From Hamadaea flava (GTDB lineage: Bacteria; Actinomycetota; Actinomycetes; Mycobacteriales; Micromonosporaceae), in assembly GCF_024172085.1 (NCBI RefSeq), contig NZ_JAMZDZ010000001.1, forward strand, positions 6,758,001 to 6,822,000: a stretch of 64,000 nt of DNA, read 5' to 3'. The notes under the pieces were generated by a model, which was not told the origin of the DNA, made no database searches, and worked only from the letters and a program-made list of their open reading frames with translations. A program made the position numbers and the translations under genes. Each line of letters starts with the position of its first letter. Within the stretch, counting starts at the first letter, position 1. Below, in pieces: positions 44,615-52,073 of this stretch.

Positions 44615-45283
44615 ATGGCCGTCGATCTGCGCGTGGTCGCGTACAACATCCATTCGTCCCGGGACGATCGGGACGCGCTGGCCGCCGTCGTGCGCGGGCT
44701 GGAACCGGATGTCCTGATCATGCAGGAGGGACCGCGGCGCTTTCGCTGGCGCACGAAGGCCGCGGCGTTGGCGAGTTCGTTCGGGCTGGTGATGGTGGCG
44801 GGCGGCCAGCCCGCGCTCGGCAACGTCATCCTCACCAGCCTCCGCGTACGCCGCCGCGACTCGTGGGAGATCCGGTTCCCGCTGAAACCGGGGCGGCACA
44901 TGCGTGGGGCGGCGTTCGCGCGCTGCGAGGTGGGCGGGGTGAGCTTCACCCTCGCCGGCTCGCATCTGTCCACTGACGACGAAGAGCGGCCGTCGCAGGC
45001 GGCGCTGTTGCGCGACGCCGTCGCCACGATCGACGGGCCGGTCATCCTGGGGGCCGACCTCAACGACGTGCCGGGCTCGCCCAGTTGGGACCTGGCCCAT
45101 CAAGATCTGGTGGACGTCGGCGTGGAGGGCGGCGACACGTTCTCCTGCGCGGCACCGAACCGGCGGATCGACACCGTCGCGGTCAGCCCGTCGATCGGCG
45201 TGAAGTCCTACCGGGTGGAACGGGGAGCGCTGACGCTGCGGGCCTCCGACCACTTTCCGCTCGTCGCCGACCTTGTCCTGTGA
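44615..45283 (+). CDS. Endonuclease/exonuclease/phosphatase family protein
   Basis: A 222-residue metal-dependent phosphoesterase fold. The family motifs are all present: VVAYNIHSSRDDRDAL at the N-terminus, a Glu in IMQEGPRR, the SHLS His near residue 110, GADLNDVPGSPSW near 148 and the catalytic pair in ASDHFPLVADL at the C-terminus. The substrate could be DNA, a phospholipid or an inositol phosphate. No signal peptide is visible. A 626-base non-coding stretch follows. Confidence 0.88.
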   Translation: MAVDLRVVAYNIHSSRDDRDALAAVVRGLEPDVLIMQEGPRRFRWRTKAAALASSFGLVMVAGGQPALGNVILTSLRVRRRDSWEIRFPLKPGRHMRGAAFARCEVGGVSFTLAGSHLSTDDEERPSQAALLRDAVATIDGPVILGADLNDVPGSPSWDLAHQDLVDVGVEGGDTFSCAAPNRRIDTVAVSPSIGVKSYRVERGALTLRASDHFPLVADLVL

Positions 45284-45305
45284 CGCCCTCCCCCTTCATC
45301 GGCGT

Positions 45306-45350
45306 GCCGGCTTTCCGCGCGCCGGCTTTCGGCGTGCCGGCTTTCCGCGC
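45306..45350 (+). repeat. 15-bp tandem repeat
   Basis: GCCGGCTTTC begins at 45306, 45321 and 45336, an exact 15-base period, with GGCGT or GCGC alternating between copies. It lies just after the EEP gene in non-coding DNA. Confidence 0.8.
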
Positions 45351-45366
45351 GTCCGCAGCGCCCCAT

Positions 45367-45525
45367 GATCGTCGGCTGCCGCCGTTCTTCGCGGTTCGCG
45401 CCTGCATGATCGTCGGCTGCCGACGACCAAACCGCTATTTCGCCGCTGATCGTCGGCGGCCGACGATCATGCAGGGCGGGCCGACGATCATCCGGGGTCG
45501 CCGACGATCTCGGTCACCGACGATC
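45367..45525. repeat. Array of seven GATCGTCGG sites
   Basis: GATCGTCGG occurs at 45367, 45408 and 45448 on the plus strand. Its reverse complement CCGACGATC occurs at 45460, 45481, 45501 and 45517. Forward copies are 41 and 40 bases apart; reverse copies are 21, 20 and 16 apart. The two sets meet in a near-perfect palindrome at 45448-45468. The spacings are close to whole helical turns, so sites would lie on one face. No gene overlaps it. Function unknown. Confidence 0.75.
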
Positions 45526-45549
45526 TTGCGACGGTGGGCAGACATACGG

Positions 45550-45589
45550 GAAGCCCGGCTTTTCTGACTTTCCAGAAATGTCGGGCTTC
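45550..45589 (+). terminator. Nested hairpin, terminator-like
   Basis: GAAGCCCG pairs with CGGGCTTC (outer stem, 45550-45557 and 45582-45589), and TTTCTG pairs with CAGAAA inside it (45561-45566 and 45573-45578). It may end a transcript from the EEP gene. The T-rich inner part is unusual in this GC-rich DNA. Confidence 0.55.
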
Positions 45590-45681
45590 ACTTGTGAAAT
45601 TACGCCTGACCTGCACCGCTGTCAAGGGGCGACTACCACCGGCTGGGTCGGGTCGGCTGCGCCCGCCGAGCCGGTTGGGGA

Positions 45682-45812
45682 AGTTGATCAGGCCGGCTGG
45701 GTGGGGGAAGTTGATCAGGCCGTTGCGGAGTCGATCAGGGTGCTGGGGAGTCGATCAGGGTGCCGCGGACACGACACGCCGGTCGATCACGACCGATAGT
45801 TCATGATCGCGC
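45682..45812 (+). repeat. GATC-rich intergenic repeat, copy 4, with duplicated left arm
   Basis: The full element at 45750-45812 has GTCGATCAGGGTGC, GGACACGACACGCC, a perfect hairpin CGGTCG-ATCA-CGACCG and AGTTCATGATC. The left arm is duplicated: GTTGATCAGGCCG appears twice, then GTCGATCAGGGTG twice. It is followed by GCGCGGAAAGGGACGG repeats up to the promoter of the next gene. Confidence 0.85.
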
Positions 45813-45897
45813 GGAAAGGGACGGCGCGGAAAGGGACGGCGCGGAAGGGACGGGGCGGGGACGGGGCGGAGTGGGAACGGAGAAGGAGCGGGGCCGA

Positions 45898-45903
45898 TAG
45901 GGT
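45898..45903 (+). promoter_or_regulatory. Leaderless -10 box of the gene at 45910
   Basis: TAGGGT (in GATAGGGTGC), six bases before GTG 45910. As at the M48 gene, it follows a GATC repeat and a G-rich run. Confidence 0.6.
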
Positions 45904-45909
45904 GCCCCC

Positions 45910-47343
45910 GTGACGAGTGGTGTGGTCTTTCCGGTCAGCGACGACGCGGGCAACCGCAGCACGTCCGCGCTCGGCCGGGCGGTCGTGGCGGCCGCGTTGC
46001 GGGAGGTCGATCCGGTCGGCGCGCGGGCGGCCGAGCAGGAGACCGTCTGGCGGTCGCACTACATCGCCCACTTCCGGCGGCAGATCGAGGCCGGGTTGAC
46101 GTCGGGGGAGGCGGCCCGGCGGAGTGCGTACGACGGGTTGCGGGAACTGCACGACCGCATGCGGGTGATCACGCCGGGCGGCGGGGAGATCGGACTCCGG
46201 GCGGCTTTCGACACACCGGGGACGGAGTTGACCACGGCCGTCCAGAGTGGCACAGGCGAGCGGGAGAAGGAGCTGACGCTGCCGTACCGGGGCGATCGGC
46301 TCGCCGGGGACGATCTGCGACGGCAGCTCGACAAGTGGGTCGAGGCGGGTGTCGTCGAGCCGTCCTGCGCCGAGGCGGTGCGTGCGGTGCTGGCGAATCC
46401 GGATTGGTTGGTCCTCGACGGCCGGCGGATCGCCGTGCTCGGCGCGGGTGCCGAGATGGGCCCGGTGCATTCGCTGCTGCGCTGGGGCGCCGACGTCGTC
46501 GCGGTGGATCTGCCGCGTCCGGCGATCTGGGAGCGTCTGGCCGCCACCGCCGACCGGTACGCCGGCCGCCTGTACACGCCGGTCGGGCCGGACGGGACCA
46601 CCGGCGCCGATCTGCTGCACGACCTGCCCGCCGTGGCTCGGTGGCTGGTGGGGCAGGAGGGCGATCTCGTGCTCGGCAACTACGTGTACGCCGACGGTGC
46701 GACGAACGTACGCGTGTCGGTGGCCGTCGACGCGCTGACGGCGTATCTGCTCGACGAGCGGGACGACGTGGCATTGGCCTTCCTGGCGACGCCGACCGAC
46801 GTGTTCGCGGCGCCGGGCGAAGCGGTCGCGCAGGCGGAACGGAACTATCAGAGGTCGTCGCTGCTCAAGACGCTGCGGCAGCCGGTGCGGCTGTTGTCGG
46901 CGGGCCGTCTGCTTCGCCGCAACTACGCCCCGGGAGCCGATCCCGGGATCTGCGACAGCCTTGTCGCGCAGCAGGGGCCGAACTATGCCTTGGCCAAACG
47001 CCTGCAACGGTGGCGGGCCGCCGTCGCCCGGGCGGAGGGGACCACGGTCAGCTTCACCGTCGCCCCGCCGACGCGTACGCGATCCGTGGTGAAGAACCGC
47101 GCACTGGCGGCGGCGTACGCCGGGGCACACGTCTTCGGCGTCGAGGTCTTCGAACCGGCGACCGCGAACACCCTGATGGCGGCGCTGCTGGCGTACGACC
47201 TGCACAATCCGCTGCCGCCGCAGGAGCACGTCTGGCAGGAGGAGGCGTACGCCGCCGCGCACGGCGGGCTCTGGCGGACGGCATACTCGCCGCGAAGCGC
47301 GCTGGGCCTGGCCGCCATGATCGGGATCGGCGGTGCTCGATAA
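45910..47343 (+). CDS. Hypothetical Rossmann-like protein
   Basis: A 477-residue soluble protein that I cannot name. The centre has a nucleotide-binding-like strand-loop-helix, GRRIAVLGAGAEMGPVHSLL near residue 173, then WGADVVAVDLPRP, where the final Asp could bind an adenine ribose. This recalls an NAD- or SAM-binding fold, but the rest matches no enzyme I recognise. Flanking blocks include ETVWRSHYIAHFRRQIEAGL near residue 42 and QQGPNYALAKRLQRWRAAVA near 350. The GTG 45910 follows a TAGGGT box. DUF2785 follows on the same strand. Confidence 0.75.
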   Translation: MTSGVVFPVSDDAGNRSTSALGRAVVAAALREVDPVGARAAEQETVWRSHYIAHFRRQIEAGLTSGEAARRSAYDGLRELHDRMRVITPGGGEIGLRAAFDTPGTELTTAVQSGTGEREKELTLPYRGDRLAGDDLRRQLDKWVEAGVVEPSCAEAVRAVLANPDWLVLDGRRIAVLGAGAEMGPVHSLLRWGADVVAVDLPRPAIWERLAATADRYAGRLYTPVGPDGTTGADLLHDLPAVARWLVGQEGDLVLGNYVYADGATNVRVSVAVDALTAYLLDERDDVALAFLATPTDVFAAPGEAVAQAERNYQRSSLLKTLRQPVRLLSAGRLLRRNYAPGADPGICDSLVAQQGPNYALAKRLQRWRAAVARAEGTTVSFTVAPPTRTRSVVKNRALAAAYAGAHVFGVEVFEPATANTLMAALLAYDLHNPLPPQEHVWQEEAYAAAHGGLWRTAYSPRSALGLAAMIGIGGAR

Positions 47344-47399
47344 GCCGAGCCCGCTAGCAAGCGCGATGGCATCCGATAGCCAAGGACCGGTTGATCATC

Positions 47400-47405
47400 T
47401 AATGT
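47400..47405 (+). promoter_or_regulatory. Leaderless -10 box of DUF2785 gene
   Basis: TAATGT, eight bases before ATG 47414. It decides the start among several in-frame Met. Confidence 0.55.
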
Positions 47406-47413
47406 GCTGCCTC

Positions 47414-48301
47414 ATGGCCGACGCGACGCTATGGCAGCGGATCAAGGACGATGGCTTCCGGCCGCCCGCCGGCCATCCGGTCGACGAGCTGATCGCCGAG
47501 TTGGAACACATGCTCACGTACGCCGACTCCCGCCAGCGGGACGACCTGGCCTTCGAGATCCTCGGCGAGTGGATCCAGCTCGGTCTCTGCGATCACGACC
47601 TGGGCGGGCTGGGCGACCGGATGGCGGCCGGGCTGTTGCGCGGCATCGGCGAGGTCGGCACCGACTCCGTCTTCGGGCGCAGCTTCTCCGCCGTGGTGCT
47701 CGGGCTCGTGGTGGAACGCGACAACGCGGTGCGCCTGCTCGGCCCGAACGATCTGAGTCGCTGGATCGGCGGCTTCACGATGTGGTGGGAGCTGGAGGGC
47801 GACCTGCGCGGCGCGGTCGACGCCCAGCGGGGCTGGGCGCACGCGCTGGCCCACGGAGCGGACGCGATCGCCTCGCTGGCCCGCAGCCGCCTCCTCGGCA
47901 CCGCCCAGGCGCGGGCGCTCCTCGGCAGCGTGGTGATCCGGCTGCGGACGACCGACGGCTGGGCGCTGCTCGCCTCCGAGGACGACCGGCTGGCGTACGC
48001 GACGATGGCGCTCCTGCATCGGGGTGACCTGTCGGCGGCGGATCTCGACGGGGTCATCGCCCCGCTCCACATGCTCGGGCGGCAGCGCCTGCGGGTGGAC
48101 CTCGATCCGGAGGCGTGTGCCTGGATCAACTCGCTGAACTGGCTGCGGGCGCTCTACCTCCAGCTCGGCCTCGGCGTCCAGGCGATGCCCTGGTACGCCC
48201 CCGACAACCACTTCGACCGGCCGATTCCCGAGCGCCAGCAGATGCTCGCCGTCGTCGAGAGCGCGCTCCGCGAGTACTCCAGCTGGTTCGCCGACCGCTG
48301 A
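47414..48301 (+). CDS. DUF2785 domain-containing protein
   Basis: A 295-residue helical protein matching DUF2785: ADATLWQRIKDDGFRPPAGH at the start, a repeat-like helical body with SAVVLGLVVERDN and WWELEGDLRGAVDAQRGWAH, and a C-terminal ALREYSSW. Its function is unknown to me. The ATG at 47414 is chosen from the promoter box and from the family start. The stop lies in a run of 12-base GCTGAGCAGGCC repeats. Confidence 0.85.
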   Translation: MADATLWQRIKDDGFRPPAGHPVDELIAELEHMLTYADSRQRDDLAFEILGEWIQLGLCDHDLGGLGDRMAAGLLRGIGEVGTDSVFGRSFSAVVLGLVVERDNAVRLLGPNDLSRWIGGFTMWWELEGDLRGAVDAQRGWAHALAHGADAIASLARSRLLGTAQARALLGSVVIRLRTTDGWALLASEDDRLAYATMALLHRGDLSAADLDGVIAPLHMLGRQRLRVDLDPEACAWINSLNWLRALYLQLGLGVQAMPWYAPDNHFDRPIPERQQMLAVVESALREYSSWFADR

Positions 48302-48376
48302 GCCGACCGCTGAGCAGGCCGCTGAGCAGGCCGCTGAGCCCCGCCCAGCTGAGCAGGCCGCTGGAGCCTCGCTGAG
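48291..48376 (+). repeat. 12-bp tandem repeat across DUF2785 stop
   Basis: GCTGAGCAGGCC and close variants (GCTGAGCCGACC, GCTGAGCCCCGCC) repeat about five times, beginning at the DUF2785 stop codon. Each unit contains TGA, so the gene end is duplicated in the same way as at the MFS gene (1493-1612). Confidence 0.75.
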
Positions 48377-48424
48377 CGACACGCTGGACAGTCCGTTGAG
48401 CACACCGGGGTTGCCCCGGCGCGC

Positions 48425-48430
48425 TACCGT
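48425..48430 (+). promoter_or_regulatory. Leaderless -10 box of the gene at 48438
   Basis: TACCGT, seven bases before ATG 48438. Confidence 0.5.
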
Positions 48431-48437
48431 TGCGCCC

Positions 48438-48716
48438 ATGTCCGTCGTGGCCGCGTACCGGTGGGTCTTCGCCCTGCTGGGCTTCACCGTGGCCACCGCC
48501 GGACTCGCCGGGCCCAGCGCGTTCGGCGCGATCGTCGGCGGGCTGGCCGCGGCCGCCGTCGTCACGGTCGTCGCCGTCCAGCTCGCCCGCCGGTCCGTGC
48601 CCGTTCCCGTGCGTGCCCGCCAGACCCTGCGGCACTGGGAACGGCGGGAGACCCCGCTGCGCCTGACCGACCCCGACGCGCCCGGTCGCGCCCGTCCTCG
48701 AGCCCCGTCCGCCTGA
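48438..48716 (+). CDS. Small membrane protein upstream of yidC
   Basis: A 92-residue protein with two hydrophobic helices (residues 5-24 and 27-47) and a basic Arg/Pro-rich tail (RARQTLRHWERR, GRARPRAPSA). It resembles the small proteins (DUF6412-like) encoded next to YidC paralogues in actinomycetes, but I am not certain of the family. The function is unknown; the neighbour suggests a link to membrane protein insertion. The ATG 48438 is set by the promoter box. Confidence 0.7.
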   Translation: MSVVAAYRWVFALLGFTVATAGLAGPSAFGAIVGGLAAAAVVTVVAVQLARRSVPVPVRARQTLRHWERRETPLRLTDPDAPGRARPRAPSA

Positions 48717-48770
48717 CGCCCGCTTCCGCGTCCACCGTCAGGCTTCTCTCTCCCGTCAAGGGGCTCACTC

Positions 48771-49490
48771 ATGCATCCGCTCGACAGCGCGGCTCAGGCT
48801 GCGCAGACTCTGCTCGTCCAGCTCGCGGCCCTCCTCACCCCGGTGGGTGGCACGGTCGCCGCGATCATCGGAGCCACGGCCCTCCTCCGCCTCGCGTTGC
48901 ATCCGCTCACTCGCTCAGCGGTACGCGTAGAGCGCGCGAAGGCAGCGCTCGCGCCGAAGCTCGCACCACTGCGCAAGAAGTACGCCGACGACCCGGCCAC
49001 GTTGATGGAGAAGACCCTCGAACTGCACCGTGCTGAGGGGATCTCGCCGTTCGCCGGTTTCCTGCCGCTGCTGGCCCAGGCGCCCTTCTTCCTCGTCTTG
49101 TTCCATCTCTACAACAGTTCGAAGATCGGCGGCCGGCCGAACGCGCTGCTCTCGGACACCATGTTCGGGGCGCCCCTGAGCACCCGGTTCATCGGCGAAC
49201 TCGGTGCTCTCGGCGTACCCATAGTGATTTTCGCGGGACTTTTCGCGGCGCTGGCGGCGGTCGCGTGGCTGATGTCGCGGCGGTCCGCGCGCCTGCTGGC
49301 GCTGACGGATCCGCCGCCCACCGGGGTGCTCGCGGCCTTGCCTCGCATCCTGCCGTTCACCGTGCTGATCAGCGCGATCTGGCTGCCACTGGCGGCCGTG
49401 CTGGCCCTGCTGACCACGACGGCCTGGACGGCGGCCGAGAACACACTGCTCAAACGAGGCATGCCAACAGCGCCTCCGGCGCGCCGGTAG
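48771..49490 (+). CDS. YidC/Oxa1 family membrane protein insertase
   Basis: A 239-residue insertase. The family core is visible: LHPLTRSAVRVERAKAALAP near residue 44, LAPLRKKYADDPATLMEKTL with the conserved cytosolic helices near 65-85, then EGISPFAGFLPLLAQAPFFL before the second helix pair. The Arg in the first membrane helix (LLRLALHP) fits the hydrophilic groove. It is shorter than housekeeping YidC and lacks the long C-terminal tail, so it is probably a second paralogue. Confidence 0.88.
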   Translation: MHPLDSAAQAAQTLLVQLAALLTPVGGTVAAIIGATALLRLALHPLTRSAVRVERAKAALAPKLAPLRKKYADDPATLMEKTLELHRAEGISPFAGFLPLLAQAPFFLVLFHLYNSSKIGGRPNALLSDTMFGAPLSTRFIGELGALGVPIVIFAGLFAALAAVAWLMSRRSARLLALTDPPPTGVLAALPRILPFTVLISAIWLPLAAVLALLTTTAWTAAENTLLKRGMPTAPPARR

Positions 49491-49602
49491 GGGTGGACAA
49501 ACAGGGCGCTCGCCCGCGAAAATGCCTCGCGTCGCGCAAACCGCGGCGGGGCGCGAGCGTCCTGCCCTCACCCCTGCCCGCGCGGCGAGAGGGAGCGAAC
49601 CG

Positions 49603-51006
49603 GTGAGCGTGGACCAGGACTTCGGCGGCGATCACACCGGGACCACGCTGTGGCGGGACGGCTGGCCGGTCTACGACCGCGGGGAGACTGTCTGCGTCGT
49701 CGGGGCGGGGCCGAGCGGGCTGACCGCGATCAAGAACCTGAAGGAAGCCGGGTTCGGCGTCGACTGCTACGAACGGGAGACCGGGGTCGGCGGCGCGTGG
49801 AACTGGCGGCACGACCGCAGCCCGATGTACGCGAGCACGCACCTGATCTCGTCGAAGCCGCTCACCCAGTTCCCCGACTTCCCGATGCCGGACGACTGGC
49901 CCGACTATCCGCATCACGCGCTGGTGTTGTCCTATCTGGAGCGTTACGCCGACCACTTCGAGCTGCGGCCGCACATCTGGTTCGGCACCGAGGTCGTGAA
50001 GGTGGAGCCGGCCGACAACGGCAAGTGGGACGTCACCACTCGCAGCACCAGCAAATACGGTGGCGCCGAACGCATCCACCGGTACGCCGGGGTGATCGTG
50101 GCCAACGGGCACAACTGGTCGCCGAAGATGCCCACCTATGAGGGCATCGAGGACTACCGGGGCAACGTGCTGCACGCGAGCGCGTACAAGGACTCGGCGC
50201 AGCTGCGGGGCCGCCGGGTCCTCGTGGTGGGCGGCGGCAACACCGGATGCGACATCGCGGTGGAGGCGGCGCAGCAGGCGGCCCGCTGCTGGCACTCCAC
50301 CCGCCGCGGCTACTGGTACGCCCCGAAATACGTCCTCGGCCGCCCGACCGACCAGGTCAACGACCAGCTGCTCGCGCTGCGCGCGCCGATGCGGCTGCGC
50401 CAGTGGTTCGCCCACCGGACGCTGAAGCTGGCGGTCGGCGACATGACCCGGTTCGGGCTGCCCAAGCCGGATCACAAGGTCTACCAGAGCCACCCGGTCG
50501 TCAACAGCCAGCTGCTCTACTACGTCGGCCACGGCGGCATCGCGCCGGTGCCGGAGATCGCCCGGTTCCACCGGAACTCCGTCGAGCTGACGGACGGCCG
50601 CCAGATCGAACCCGACCTGGTCGTGCTCGCCACCGGCTACCTGCCCCGGTTCGACTTCCTGGAGCCCGAGCTGCTCGGCATCGACCAGCGCGGCAAACCC
50701 ACGCTCTACCTGCACACCTTCCCGCGCCGCCACCCGACCCTCGCGGTCGCCGGACTGGTGCAGCCGGACGCCGGGGTGTTCCCGCTCGCCCACTGGCAGT
50801 CCGTCGTGTTCGCCCGCTACCTGCGCGCCCGGCAGAACGCTCCGCAGCGCGCCGCCGAATTCGGCCGCCGGGTGGAGAAGGAAGCGGCCGGCACCTGGCA
50901 CGAGGGGCGTACCACCGACTCGACCCGGCACTGGTTCGAGGTCAGCCACGGTCTCTATCTGCGCGAGCTGCAGCGGGCCATCGACACCCTGGAAGGATCG
51001 CGATGA
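49603..51006 (+). CDS. Flavin-containing monooxygenase (FMO/Baeyer-Villiger-like)
   Basis: A 467-residue FAD/NADPH oxygenase. The FAD motif is VVGAGPSGLTAIKNL near residue 32, the NADPH motif is LVVGGGNTGCDIAVEA near 208, and the linker motif is LATGYLPRF near 345. GNVLHASAYKD fits the FxGxxxHxxxY/F fingerprint region only in part. The GTG at 49603 follows GGGAG by eight bases and drops 27 atypical residues. Its stop overlaps the next gene (ATGA). An oxygenase coupled to an alpha/beta hydrolase is the usual arrangement for ester-forming Baeyer-Villiger pathways. The substrate is unknown. Confidence 0.9.
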   Translation: MSVDQDFGGDHTGTTLWRDGWPVYDRGETVCVVGAGPSGLTAIKNLKEAGFGVDCYERETGVGGAWNWRHDRSPMYASTHLISSKPLTQFPDFPMPDDWPDYPHHALVLSYLERYADHFELRPHIWFGTEVVKVEPADNGKWDVTTRSTSKYGGAERIHRYAGVIVANGHNWSPKMPTYEGIEDYRGNVLHASAYKDSAQLRGRRVLVVGGGNTGCDIAVEAAQQAARCWHSTRRGYWYAPKYVLGRPTDQVNDQLLALRAPMRLRQWFAHRTLKLAVGDMTRFGLPKPDHKVYQSHPVVNSQLLYYVGHGGIAPVPEIARFHRNSVELTDGRQIEPDLVVLATGYLPRFDFLEPELLGIDQRGKPTLYLHTFPRRHPTLAVAGLVQPDAGVFPLAHWQSVVFARYLRARQNAPQRAAEFGRRVEKEAAGTWHEGRTTDSTRHWFEVSHGLYLRELQRAIDTLEGSR

Positions 51007-51791
51007 CCGTCTCGGTGCTGCGGCTCAAGGAGTGGGCCCACCCGGTCGCCCCGGTACGCCGGGAGGTGCTCAGCGCCACCCCGGAACTCGACGAGGGCCG
51101 GCCGCCGGTGCTGTTCGTGCCCGGATTCGGCCACGGCGCCTGGGCGTACGCCGAGCACTGGCTGGAACACACGGCGTCGCGCGGCTTCCCGGCGTACGCC
51201 GTGAGCCCGCGCGGGCACGGGGCGAGCGAAGCGGCCCCGAAGGCCGACCTCCGGGCGTACGCCCACGACGTCGTGCAGGTCGCGGCCAGTCTGCCCCGCA
51301 AAGCGGTCCTCGCCGGGCACGGCGCCGGGGCGCTCGTCGTCACGCACGCGCTGGCCCGGTACCCCGCCCGAGCGGCGGTCCTGCTCTCGCCGGTGCTGGG
51401 CGGTGTCTCCACCGCGCTGCGCAACCCCGGGCTGGTGCTGCCCGCCCTGTTCGGCGGGGGACTGCGGCTGCCCGCCGGTCAGCTGTTCAGCCGGGAACTC
51501 CCCGTCGCCGCCGCCCGCGCCTACGCCAAGCGCCTCGGCCGCGCCAGTACGCGCGCGCAATGGCAGCTGCTGCGCGGCGTCACCCCGGAACGCGCCGTCG
51601 GCGACCCGCCCGTGCTGGTCGTGGGCAGCCCCGACGACAAGATCGTCTCACCGTCCGCGTTGAAGGACGCCGCCCGGGCGTACGGGGGAGCGCCGCTGCT
51701 GTTCCCGGGCATGGGCCACGACCTGATGCTGGACGCCCGCTGGCGCGAACCGATCGACGCCACCCTCGACTGGCTCGAAAAATCCCACTAA
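51003..51791 (+). CDS. Alpha/beta hydrolase-fold protein lacking the nucleophile Ser
   Basis: A 262-residue alpha/beta hydrolase. The oxyanion region VLFVPGFGHGAWAYAEHW near residue 36, the acid Asp in VGSPDDKIVS near 208 and the base His in GMGHDLML near 240 are normal. The nucleophile elbow reads LAGHGAGALVV where GHSxG is expected, so the catalytic Ser is Gly. It may therefore be a non-hydrolytic ligand-binding protein, or use another mechanism. It overlaps the monooxygenase stop by four bases, so the pair is co-translated. Confidence 0.87.
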   Translation: MTVSVLRLKEWAHPVAPVRREVLSATPELDEGRPPVLFVPGFGHGAWAYAEHWLEHTASRGFPAYAVSPRGHGASEAAPKADLRAYAHDVVQVAASLPRKAVLAGHGAGALVVTHALARYPARAAVLLSPVLGGVSTALRNPGLVLPALFGGGLRLPAGQLFSRELPVAAARAYAKRLGRASTRAQWQLLRGVTPERAVGDPPVLVVGSPDDKIVSPSALKDAARAYGGAPLLFPGMGHDLMLDARWREPIDATLDWLEKSH

Positions 51792-51793
51792 CT

Positions 51794-51825
51794 CGTTCTT
51801 TCCGCGTGCTCGTTCTTTCCGCGTG
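51794..51825 (+). repeat. Short direct repeat CGTTCTTTCCGCGTG
   Basis: CGTTCTTTCCGCGTG occurs twice, about 17 bases apart, right after the hydrolase stop. Its reverse complement matches the GCGGAAAG tail of the GATC repeat family. Confidence 0.6.
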
Positions 51826-51893
51826 ATCATGAACTAACGGTCGTGATCGACCGGTGTGTCGTGTTCGTGGCACCCTGATCGACTCCCTAGCGC
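51816..51893 (-). repeat. GATC-rich intergenic repeat, copy 5a (inverted)
   Basis: Read on the minus strand: GTCGATCAGGGTGCC, ACGACACACC, hairpin CGGTCG-ATCA-CGACCG, AGTTCATGATC and CGCGGAAAG. It is a complete element facing copy 5b with about 50 bases between them. Confidence 0.85.
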
Positions 51894-51944
51894 TCTGATC
51901 GACTCGAACGCGGTGGGTGCCGTAGGTGATCATGCCCGCCGGGG

Positions 51945-52005
51945 AGTGATCAGGGTCTGGTGGACACGACACACCGGTCGATCACGCACATAAGTTCATG
52001 ATCAC
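51945..52005 (+). repeat. GATC-rich intergenic repeat, copy 5b
   Basis: It carries GTGATCAGGGTCTGG, GGACACGACACACC, GGTCGATCACGCACATAAG and TTCATGATCACGCGGAAAGG. Like copy 1, it has CACATA in place of the second hairpin arm. With copy 5a it forms a large inverted pair between convergent genes. Confidence 0.85.
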
Positions 52006-52073
52006 GCGGAAAGGGGCGCGAGCGGAGCGAGCACGGGGCGGCGCGAGCGGAGCGAGCGGGCGCGGGGCGAGCG

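Noticed and set aside
45367-45525. Site array considered as a replication origin
   Set aside because: There is no dnaA, repA or parAB nearby, the sites do not resemble DnaA boxes, and there is no AT-rich unwinding region. It is kept only as an unexplained binding-site array.
45085-45567. A 160-codon plus-strand frame with PAFR-like repeats
   Set aside because: It overlaps the EEP-family gene in another frame and then runs through the 15-base tandem repeat and the GATCGTCGG array. The apparent peptide repeats come from the DNA repeats.
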